This document shows positions 1-5,109 of a DNA stretch of 5,109 nt, in pieces. Below the pieces are notes generated by a model. That model saw nothing but the letters and a program-made list of their open reading frames with translations, did not search any database and was not told the DNA's origin. Each line of letters opens with the position of its first letter. Positions within the stretch are counted from its first letter, which is position 1. This DNA is from Planctomycetaceae bacterium (GTDB lineage Bacteria > Planctomycetota > Planctomycetia > Pirellulales > UBA1268): assembly GCA_947464585.1 (NCBI GenBank), contig CANHYS010000223.1, positions 1-5,109 on the forward strand, in the 5' to 3' direction. The position numbers and the translations under genes were made by a program.

Positions 1-102
1 GATGATGCCGGGGCTGGCGGAGCAGGGCACTGGTGGCGCCGGAATGGTGGGTGTGACCGCGAGCACGGGCCTCGTGCGGTAGGCGACATGTCCTGCACCG
101 CC
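1..102. other. Left-edge segment with no convincing gene
   Basis: No recognisable protein or RNA is visible here. The plus-strand frame from base 2 is open and ends at a TAG (80-82); it reads a small Gly/Ala/Val-rich peptide beginning MMPGLAEQGTGG and ending TGLVR, with mostly G or C in third codon positions. It could be the 3' end of a plus-strand gene running in from the left, convergent with the permease gene. A minus-strand frame through the same bases is also open with high third-position GC, so the evidence does not separate the two. The segment is too short to decide. Confidence 0.2.
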
Positions 103-223
103 GGTCAGGCTACCCCGAACACGCTGCGCTCGCGGACGGCTCGGCGAATGCGGCGGGGACGACGGTAGGCCTTCTCCGCCGAGGGCGTCCTAAGCTCGCT
201 TCGGTGTCCGGGGTAGCCTGACC
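103..223. repeat. 121-bp imperfect palindrome with 20-bp terminal inverted repeats
   Basis: Bases 103-122 are the reverse complement of 204-223 with one mismatch in 20; the outer arm begins GGTCAGGCTACCCCG. Complementarity continues inward in a looser form: about 136-155 (GGACGGCTCGGCG) pairs imperfectly with about 171-190 (GGACGCCCTCGGCGG read on the minus strand). The whole unit could therefore fold into a long hairpin on either strand. No T-tract follows it on either strand, so it is not a classic intrinsic terminator. No clear target-site duplication flanks it. It lies in the noncoding interval downstream of the permease gene. It may be a dispersed REP or MITE-like element, or the structure at a convergent transcript end. 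Genome copy number cannot be judged from one window. Confidence 0.7.
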
Positions 224-224
224 A

Positions 225-356
225 ATCCCGTCGCTTGCGCTCAGGGCTTGTATGGGTGGGCGGTACAGCGTGCCTGCATACAAGCCCCCGGCGTGAGCCG
301 GAGGATCGTGCGGCATGAAGACAGATCCCGTCGCTTGCGCTCAGGGCTTCTATGGG
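225..356. repeat. Array of three 30-nt modules in alternating orientation (REP/BIME-like)
   Basis: Three related 30-nt units are visible: A at 225-254 (minus), B at 277-306 (plus) and C at 325-354 (minus). Each reads CATA[C/G]AAGCCC (11 nt), then a 14-nt core, then [A/G]GGAT. The core of A and C is TGAGCGCAAGCGAC; that of B is CCGGCGTGAGCCGG. In both, a GNRA-type tetranucleotide (GCAA or GTGA) sits exactly at core positions 6-9. In B it is closed by a perfect 5-bp CCGGC/GCCGG stem. A and C differ at one base over 32 nt and are exactly 100 nt apart. Spacers are 22 and 18 nt. Alternating orientation of short palindromic units is typical of bacterial interspersed mosaic elements. It is not CRISPR: there are too few units, they are inverted, and spacers are short. 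Confidence 0.75.
244..287. other. Perfect 11-bp inverted repeat joining modules A and B
   Basis: GGGCTTGTATG (244-254) is the exact reverse complement of CATACAAGCCC (277-287), with a 22-nt loop. It arises because modules A and B face each other. In RNA it would form a cruciform-like arrangement together with the adjacent CCGGC-GTGA-GCCGG hairpin at 288-301. No T-run follows on either strand. Confidence 0.6.
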
Positions 357-358
357 AA

Positions 359-378
359 TCGCACGATGCGAGGTTTTT
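359..378 (+). terminator. Weak possible intrinsic terminator reading rightward
   Basis: TCGCA-CGA-TGCGA (359-371) is a 5-bp stem with a 3-nt loop, followed after GG by five T residues (374-378). It lies a few bases beyond the stop codon of the minus-strand permease gene and would act on plus-strand transcripts converging on it. The stem is short, and bases 360-367 can alternatively pair with 305-312 (ATCGTGCG), so the call is tentative. No comparable stem plus T-run is seen for the minus-strand transcript. Confidence 0.25.
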
Positions 379-380
379 CG

Positions 381-1877
381 TCAAGCCAGGTCGCGGTCTT
401 GGAAGAGAACGAGTGCCACGAGCAGGGCCACTGCGGAGTAAAGAGCCGCATAGAGCGCGGCCCAGCCCAGGTAGCTCCACGGCACCGGCACGCCACCCAC
501 GACGGCCGCCTCGATCGTGAAGTGCTCGAGCACCGGCAGAATCGTGGCGAACAATTGACCCACAAACCGCACGATCGAAAGTTTGCCGACGCTCGACTGC
601 ACGATCAGCGGCACCAGGTGGCCGAGGGCGTAGACCGTGAAGCAGATGATCAGATTGGGCACGATCCCCAGTCGGGTGGAGACTGCGAGGCTGACGGCCG
701 CCAGGAGAATCGTCTCCAGCAGTGAGAGCACCAGCCCCGGCACCACGGTGATCATTTCGTCGGCGCAGTCCCGCCAGATCGGATCGAGCTTGGAGCCTTC
801 GCGGGCGTCGTAGACGACCTTGAGGCTCGTCGTGGCGAGCAACACCGTGCCGAGAATCATGAACACGAGCAGCGCCACCAGCACCAGCCCGGCGAACTTG
901 CCGAGGATGAACTGTGGACGCGTGAGCGGCTTGGAGAGCACCGTCAGCGCGGTCCGGCCCTCGATCTCCTCGGCCACCGACACGCTCGCGGTCCAGACGA
1001 CGACCAGCAGCGCCAGCACCTTGATCAGTGTGAGGCCGCTGTCCTTCAGCATCTTCACGTCTTCGCCGAAGGTGTTGTAGGGGATCACGATGAACGCCAT
1101 CAGCACCACCACGCCCACGATCAGCGCGACGGCGAAGATCGGTTGCCCGATCGCCTCCTTCGTCGTCGCTGAGGCAACCGCCGCGATACGGCGCGGCACC
1201 AGACGGAACAGGCCGTAGGCCAAGGACAGCGTGAGCAGGGTGACCACCGTCCAGGGCAGCAGCGCCGCCTGCGGAAACTCCGGGACGAGCTTCCAGTTCG
1301 CGGTGAGTTGCACCGGCTTGTCAGAGGCGTTGGTCGCCTCCAGTTTGGCCCGCGCCCCGAGGAATGGATTGGTGCCGCCCTCGACGCGGTTCCACGACCA
1401 CCGGTTGCTGTTGGTTGCGTCGAGTTCCACGTCAGGCACCTTCGACAGCGCGAAGCCCTCGATCGGCTGTTGCGTGCGGACCAGCAGCGGCGCGTCGCTC
1501 TGGAGTTCCAAAGAGGCCAGTTCCTGCGGCCTCAGGTCGAGCGGAATTTCCTGGAGCGTGGCACCAGGCGGCACCGTCGTGCTGACTGATACCCGGTCGG
1601 CTGACGTCAGCCGGACGAGCGATCGCCAGATCTGTCCCATCGGCACGAGCGGCGCACATGCGACCGCCACGCCGGCCATCGTCAGGAGGAGCCAGGCCAT
1701 CGGTCCGGCAAAGCCATCGCGGAGGCTCGTGCGGGCCTCCGCGGCCGCCCGCGGCGCCACCACCAGCAGAATGGCCCAGACCATTGCCAGAACGGCGAGC
1801 GTGATCAGTGCGCCGACGCCGAGCAGCCAGATGGGAGGAACGGCAACCAGCCAACGATTGGCAAACAGCGGGATCAT
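381..1877 (-). CDS. ABC-2 type transporter permease with N-terminal soluble insert
   Basis: This is a polytopic membrane protein of about 498 residues, expected to form the membrane channel of an ABC transporter with a separate ATPase. Hydrophobic segments lie near residues 15-40, 55-80, 205-226, 247-267, 283-302, 328-350, 378-399, 405-427 and 469-492. The stretch at about 302-330 (AEEIEGRTALTVLSKPLTRP then QFILGKFAG) matches the cytoplasmic E-G-T-x-x-x-L-x-x-P-L-x-R signature of ABC-2 permeases. The C-terminus FQDRDL is also typical. Residues about 92-202 form a hydrophilic, probably beta-rich insert. The ATG at 1877 (MIPLFANRWL) was chosen over an in-frame TTG at 1925, because the extra 16 residues are Ser/Pro/Arg-rich and unlike the family; neither start has a strong Shine-Dalgarno site. 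A 111-nt gap separates it from the upstream peptidase gene, with no terminator seen, so co-transcription is possible. No ATP-binding subunit is in the window. Substrate is unknown. Confidence 0.92.
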   Translation of the reverse strand: MIPLFANRWLVAVPPIWLLGVGALITLAVLAMVWAILLVVAPRAAAEARTSLRDGFAGPMAWLLLTMAGVAVACAPLVPMGQIWRSLVRLTSADRVSVSTTVPPGATLQEIPLDLRPQELASLELQSDAPLLVRTQQPIEGFALSKVPDVELDATNSNRWSWNRVEGGTNPFLGARAKLEATNASDKPVQLTANWKLVPEFPQAALLPWTVVTLLTLSLAYGLFRLVPRRIAAVASATTKEAIGQPIFAVALIVGVVVLMAFIVIPYNTFGEDVKMLKDSGLTLIKVLALLVVVWTASVSVAEEIEGRTALTVLSKPLTRPQFILGKFAGLVLVALLVFMILGTVLLATTSLKVVYDAREGSKLDPIWRDCADEMITVVPGLVLSLLETILLAAVSLAVSTRLGIVPNLIICFTVYALGHLVPLIVQSSVGKLSIVRFVGQLFATILPVLEHFTIEAAVVGGVPVPWSYLGWAALYAALYSAVALLVALVLFQDRDLA

Positions 1878-1988
1878 GGGAGCACGTGGGGTGGATGAAG
1901 GGACGGACCTGAACGACAGAGCCAAACGACTCGAGAGGCTGGGCTGGGCCGATGATGACGCCGTCCCCGCCGACGATCCGGGGGGTCA

Positions 1989-3251
1989 TTATGACCGCGA
2001 TGCAGCAGGAGTGGAAGTCTCCGTGCCGGCAGGCCCGGCCAGAACGGTCACGCCGGGGCCGTCCAGCGGCCAGCGGGCGAGAACGCGGTGCAGATCATCG
2101 ACCGTCAGCCCTTCGACGATCCGGAGGTTGTCGGCCACCGAGCGGTAGCCGCCGCCGTGCGCCCATTCGAGGCCGACATGGAACAACCGCCGCCGGGGCC
2201 GTTCGCCTTCCAGCACCACCCGGCCGGCGAGCTTGTTGCGGGCCTGGGTGAACTCCGACTGGCTGATTCCCCCCGTCGCGGCCTGGCGGTAGACATCGAG
2301 AATGCGGGCCAGCAGGGAGTCCACGTCGGCTGCGTCGCAGGAAAGTTGCGTGATCATCAGTCCGGCGTCGAGGAAGTCGTGGTGGTGACACGAAGCATGT
2401 TCGGCGTCGCCGGAATCGACCATCGCCCAATAGAGACGGCTTCCCGAGTCGTCACCGAGCGCCACTGAGAGCAGTTTCGCGGCAAAGCGATCGTCATCAT
2501 CACCGGCCGGTCCCGCCGACATCCGCACCGCGTATTCGAGCGTGGCGGTGGGGCGGACGATCCGTTCGAGATGGTCGCTGTTTGCCTTGGGCATCGGCAG
2601 ACGTCGATCTGGAATCGCCCGAGGCTCCCAGCCTCCGCAGAGCCGTTTGGCCGATTCCACGAGCGCCGGGAAGTCGACCGCACCCGTCGCCGCAAGCACG
2701 ATGTTTCCAGGACTGTAACGGCGGCCGTGATACTCCCGCATCGCCTCCACGGGCAGCGACTGAATCGATTCAACGGTGCCGAGCACGCTCCGCGCCAGCG
2801 GGTGCTGCCCGAAGAACGCCGCCCGGCAACGGTCATCGGCGCCAAACGGCGGCTGGTCGTCATACATGCGGATCTCTTCGAGGATGACGAGCTTCTCCGT
2901 GGAGAAATCCTCCTCCCGCAGGGCCGGCCGCATCATGCGGGCCAGGAGATCCACCGCCTCATGCTGCTGCGATGGCAGCACGGCGGCATGGTAGACAGTG
3001 TCCTCCTCGCTCGTGAACGCATTCGCGCTGGCGCCCATCCAGTCGAATCGCCGATTGATCTCGTCGGCCGACAGGTCGGTCGTGCCCTTGAACACCATGT
3101 GTTCGAGGAAGTGGCTCGCCCCCCAGAGGTCGTCGCTCTCATCCCGGGCACCGGTGCGGACGAAGAAACCGATGCTCGTGGAAAGAGCGCCGTCGGTCAC
3201 CTCGGCGATGATATCGAGCCCGTTGTCGAGGCGTTCATGCAGAAACCGCAT
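1989..3251 (-). CDS. M16B zinc metallopeptidase, catalytic (zinc-binding) subunit
   Basis: This 420-residue protein has the two-domain M16 (insulinase/mitochondrial processing peptidase) layout. The inverted zinc motif HFLEH is at residues 47-51 in GASHFLEHMVFKGT: H47 and H51 bind zinc and E50 is the general base. The distal EKLVILEEIRM (119-129) supplies E126 as the expected third ligand, with E119 as the accessory glutamate. The C-terminal domain has the usual SRLYW segment (271-275), but the family's Arg and Tyr, seven residues apart, are replaced by V278 and H285. It should therefore need a partner to bind substrate. No signal peptide or membrane segment is seen, so it is probably cytoplasmic. 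The ATG at 3251 has a GGAGGT site 5 nt upstream and overlaps the preceding M16 gene by 17 nt, suggesting coupled translation and a heterodimer. The stop is TAA. The last 12 or so residues form a loose Thr/Ser/Ala tail. Substrate is unknown. Confidence 0.95.
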   Translation of the reverse strand: MRFLHERLDNGLDIIAEVTDGALSTSIGFFVRTGARDESDDLWGASHFLEHMVFKGTTDLSADEINRRFDWMGASANAFTSEEDTVYHAAVLPSQQHEAVDLLARMMRPALREEDFSTEKLVILEEIRMYDDQPPFGADDRCRAAFFGQHPLARSVLGTVESIQSLPVEAMREYHGRRYSPGNIVLAATGAVDFPALVESAKRLCGGWEPRAIPDRRLPMPKANSDHLERIVRPTATLEYAVRMSAGPAGDDDDRFAAKLLSVALGDDSGSRLYWAMVDSGDAEHASCHHHDFLDAGLMITQLSCDAADVDSLLARILDVYRQAATGGISQSEFTQARNKLAGRVVLEGERPRRRLFHVGLEWAHGGGYRSVADNLRIVEGLTVDDLHRVLARWPLDGPGVTVLAGPAGTETSTPAASRS

Positions 3252-4488
3252 CGCGCACCTCCAAGGGTTCCCGGCCGAGTGATACGACCGAGAGGTCTTG
3301 AACGGGATGCTTCGCCAGCCACCCCTCGATCGACTGCACGCTGAGGCGGTCGTAGCGATCCAGTTCCTCGGCGAGCGTGCGCACCTTGCCGAGGTGGTAC
3401 CATTGCCGGGCGATGGCGCCGGCCCGCGCCGCGCTCGACTCCTGCTGCATCACCAGCGCGCTTTTGGCCCGTGCCTTGACGCGGTCCAATTCGGCCTCCT
3501 GGATCGTGCCCGGCAGGCGGTGGATCTCGGCGAGCATCACGTCGAGCGTCTCCTGCGCCCGTGCCGCCGTGGTGCCCGAGTAACACATGGCCATCGCGAA
3601 GTCGCGGTGGGTCTGGTATCCGGCAGAAACGCTGTAGCAGAGGCCGCGTCGCTCGCGGACCTCGGAAAACAGACGCGAACTCGAGCCGCCGCCGAGCACC
3701 GCGAGTGCCGCCGTGGCCTCGTAGGAGTCGTCCGAGTGATAGGGTGGGGCCGACCAGGCAAGGGCGATGTGCGTCTGCTGCGAGTCATGAGGCACGTGCT
3801 TCACCCGCGGCCCGCGAGGGCCTGTCTCGACCGGTTCTGCGCCGCCCGTTTTCCAGTCGCCGAAGAGCTGTTCGATCCGCGGTACGAAGTCGTCCCAGTC
3901 GATGCGGCCAGCGATGGCGATGATCGCGCCGCGCGGCTGCACGTGGGCGGCGACGAAGCCGCGGATATCCTCCCCCGAGAGGTGTTCGACATCGGCCGAG
4001 AGTCCTTCGGACGGCATGCCCCACGGCGCCGGATAGTGGATCTCACGCAATGACAGGATCGCCCGGTGGGCCGGGTCGTCTTCGGTACCAGCCAGGTTCT
4101 GCAGCACCATTTGCCTGGCGTTTTCCAGTTCCTCGTCCGCGAGGAGCGGTCGCCGGAGGATGTCGGCGTAGATCGGCAGAGCGTCGGCCAGCTGCCGGGC
4201 GACCATGGCCCCGGAGAAGCTCGCGTGGCTCATGGAGACGGCCTGGGCCCACTGCACCCCGGCCCCCTCGAGATCCTCGACGATCTGCCGGCTGCTGCGA
4301 ATACCCGCACCACGGAGCATCATCTCGCCCGAAAGGGAGGCCAGGCCGCACCGGCCGCTGCCATCGTGGACGGCGCCGGCTGGTGTGTGGAAGGCCACCG
4401 CCACCGATTCGAGGCCTGGGAGTTCCTCGCCGAGCAGCACGATGCCGTTGTCGAGCGTCGTCGAAAAAAGGGTCTGCTTCACGGGCAC
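3235..4488 (-). CDS. M16B peptidase-like protein, non-zinc partner subunit carrying the Arg/Tyr pair
   Basis: This protein has about 417 residues from a GTG at 4488; a second GTG at 4482 is equally possible. The frame is open further upstream, but that part reads Arg/Pro/Trp-rich sequence overlapping the acetyltransferase gene and is not homologous-looking. The M16 fold begins at KQTLFSTTLDNGIVLLGEEL. Where active homologues have HFLEH, this protein has SLSGE (residues 51-55 of GLASLSGEMMLRGAG). The distal glutamates are also gone (VLQNLAG, N131 at the E126-equivalent position), so it cannot bind zinc in the usual way. Its C-terminal domain keeps a glycine-rich GGGSSSRLF segment (about 265-274) and VRERRGLCYSV, with R278 and Y285 seven apart as in active M16 enzymes. 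It is probably the substrate-positioning subunit for the zinc-bearing protein encoded next, like alpha-MPP or the Arg/Tyr subunit of the Sphingomonas A1 heterodimer. No signal peptide is seen. It starts 16 nt after the acetyltransferase stop and lacks a clear Shine-Dalgarno site, so reinitiation is plausible. Confidence 0.93.
   Translation of the reverse strand: MPVKQTLFSTTLDNGIVLLGEELPGLESVAVAFHTPAGAVHDGSGRCGLASLSGEMMLRGAGIRSSRQIVEDLEGAGVQWAQAVSMSHASFSGAMVARQLADALPIYADILRRPLLADEELENARQMVLQNLAGTEDDPAHRAILSLREIHYPAPWGMPSEGLSADVEHLSGEDIRGFVAAHVQPRGAIIAIAGRIDWDDFVPRIEQLFGDWKTGGAEPVETGPRGPRVKHVPHDSQQTHIALAWSAPPYHSDDSYEATAALAVLGGGSSSRLFSEVRERRGLCYSVSAGYQTHRDFAMAMCYSGTTAARAQETLDVMLAEIHRLPGTIQEAELDRVKARAKSALVMQQESSAARAGAIARQWYHLGKVRTLAEELDRYDRLSVQSIEGWLAKHPVQDLSVVSLGREPLEVRDAVSA
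3257..3262 (-). promoter_or_regulatory. Ribosome binding site GGAGGT of the zinc-binding M16 gene
   Basis: GGAGGT on the minus strand lies 5 nt before the ATG at 3251, inside the end of the upstream M16 gene. It is the only strong Shine-Dalgarno sequence at any start in the window. It fixes this start codon and implies efficient translation within the overlap. Confidence 0.75.
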
Positions 4489-4504
4489 CGAGGATAACGT
4501 GGGG

Positions 4505-5109
4505 TCATGACAAGGCGGCGACAGACGCGGTGGAATGGTCGCGGCCCGCCTGAGCCGACACGGTGCCGACTCCGGCCGGGCACTCGTCCACCGTGCAGCC
4601 GTCCACCACTTTGTACACGGTTCGCGCCCGACGGAAACCCAGCCGCTGATAGAGGCGGACGGCACGGCTATTGTCGGCCGTGACCTCCAGCGATGCCACC
4701 CGGAGCCCGTGCCGGCGAAAGCCCTGGATGGCCTGTTCGATCAGGCACGTTCCGAGCCCCAGGCCGCGGTGTCCAGGCACCACGCCGATATTCTGGATCA
4801 GGCCATTGCCGCCCGGGGCGGCGACCCCCTGAATCGTGCCACACCACTGCAGATCTTCGGGCGATCGCCCGAAGGCGATGAGCCAGGTTGCATGCGGCAG
4901 GAACCCGGGCTTGTTGCGGATTTCCCGCATCAGCCGCCGACAGCCCTCGAAACTGCCCAGGCAGGGAAACACCAGCGCATCGATTTCGTCGCGAAACGAG
5001 CGGAATTTCGCCCGGGCATGGACATCGACAAGGGCCTCGTTCCAGGGCACAAACCGGTAGTCCGGCCGCATCGGGGCCGGACACCGCTCCAGCGACAGAT
5101 CCGTATCCA
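4505..5109 (-). CDS. GNAT-family N-acetyltransferase (5' end probably outside the window)
   Basis: This enzyme is expected to transfer an acetyl group from acetyl-CoA to an amine. From the internal ATG at 5071 it has 188 residues. Motif A is IQNIGVVPGHRGLGLGTCLI (92-111), whose R102-G-L-G-L-G107 loop fits the R/Q-x-x-G-x-G/A pyrophosphate-binding signature. Motif B is LEVTADNSRAVRLYQRLGF (128-146), RimI-like, with N134 and the conserved Y141. The first 80 residues are the divergent acceptor side, with a well-conserved-looking RSFRDEIDALVFPCLG and CRRLMREI. The frame stays open from the ATG to the window edge and reads DTDLSLERCPAP, which joins naturally to MRPDYRFVPW. I therefore annotate it as partial, with 5071 as the alternative start. 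The last 30 or so residues after YKVVDG are a low-complexity tail beyond the GNAT fold. It is the first gene seen of the minus-strand cluster, 16 nt before the M16 pair. The acceptor is unknown; peptide or small-molecule amines are both possible. Confidence 0.92.
   Translation of the reverse strand, partial: DTDLSLERCPAPMRPDYRFVPWNEALVDVHARAKFRSFRDEIDALVFPCLGSFEGCRRLMREIRNKPGFLPHATWLIAFGRSPEDLQWCGTIQGVAAPGGNGLIQNIGVVPGHRGLGLGTCLIEQAIQGFRRHGLRVASLEVTADNSRAVRLYQRLGFRRARTVYKVVDGCTVDECPAGVGTVSAQAGRDHSTASVAALS

Noticed and set aside
103..223. Classic rho-independent terminator for the permease transcript
   Set aside because: The palindrome is long and imperfect, and no T-run follows it on the minus or plus strand.
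110..316. 68-codon minus-strand frame across the repeat region
   Set aside because: Its translation is made of the repeat modules and palindrome arms themselves and ends in Arg-rich sequence; the structure is better explained as noncoding repeats.
225..356. CRISPR array
   Set aside because: Only three units, in alternating orientation, with 18-22-nt spacers and two different cores; no cas gene nearby.
1432..1989. Minus-strand frame whose ATG overlaps the M16 stop as TAATG
   Set aside because: The TAATG looks like translational coupling, but beyond 1877 the frame only shadows the permease in another phase and becomes Arg/Gly/Ala-rich. I also considered it as a precursor peptide in the 111-nt gap; there is no stop or leader-like pattern.
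1231..2148. 305-codon open frame on the plus strand opposite the permease
   Set aside because: It is antisense to a clear membrane protein gene and to the end of an M16 gene, is Ser/Arg/Thr-rich and shows no family motif. Long antisense frames are expected at this GC content.
2571..4053. Two plus-strand open frames (2571-3344 and 3298-4053) opposite the M16 genes
   Set aside because: They lie fully antisense to two convincing M16 proteins; composition is Arg/His/Ala-rich with no recognisable domain.
4489..4665. N-terminal extension of the partner M16 protein to an ATG at 4665
   Set aside because: The extra 59 residues overlap the acetyltransferase gene by more than 150 nt, are Arg/Pro/Trp-rich, and would displace the conserved M16 N-terminus; the GTG at 4488 gives normal family length.

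Overview
The window is a compact, GC-rich bacterial locus. All four recognisable protein genes lie on the minus strand, so they are read from high to low coordinates. The style suggests a planctomycete of the Pirellulales type: GC-rich coding sequence, few clear Shine-Dalgarno sites, an RimI-like GNAT with a characteristic DLSLE..P..RPDYRFVPW-like N-terminus, and short intergenic repeats built around GCGCAAGC and CCGGCGTGAGCCGG cores. This taxonomic assignment is inference from sequence style; no marker gene is present.

Layout in order of transcription: (1) a GNAT-family N-acetyltransferase (4505-5109) that probably begins beyond the right edge of the window. (2) An M16B peptidase-like protein (GTG start at 4488, ends at 3235) that has lost every zinc ligand but keeps the Arg/Tyr pair of the C-terminal domain. 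(3) A second M16B protein (3251-1989) overlapping the first by 17 nt and preceded by a good Shine-Dalgarno sequence; it carries an intact HFLEH...E zinc site but has lost the Arg/Tyr pair. (4) After a 111-nt gap, an ABC-2 type membrane permease of about 498 residues (1877-381) with a soluble insert near its N-terminus. No ATP-binding subunit is present in the window.

The two M16 genes are best read as the two halves of one heterodimeric metallopeptidase. One subunit supplies the zinc and catalytic glutamate, the other the substrate-positioning Arg/Tyr pair. This is the division of labour known for the Sphingomonas sp. A1 M16B heterosubunit enzyme, and it resembles alpha/beta mitochondrial processing peptidase. 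The tight spacing and overlap suggest co-translation. GNAT and permease share strand and probably transcript, but no functional link to the peptidase can be read from the sequence.

The region left of the permease (1-380) holds no convincing gene. It contains a 121-bp element bounded by 20-bp inverted repeats (103-223). Directly beside it are three copies of a 30-nt module in alternating orientation (225-254 minus, 277-306 plus, 325-354 minus), each with a GNRA-type tetranucleotide at the centre of its 14-nt core. This looks like a REP/BIME-type mosaic repeat cluster and is, with the split-site peptidase, the most interesting part of the window.
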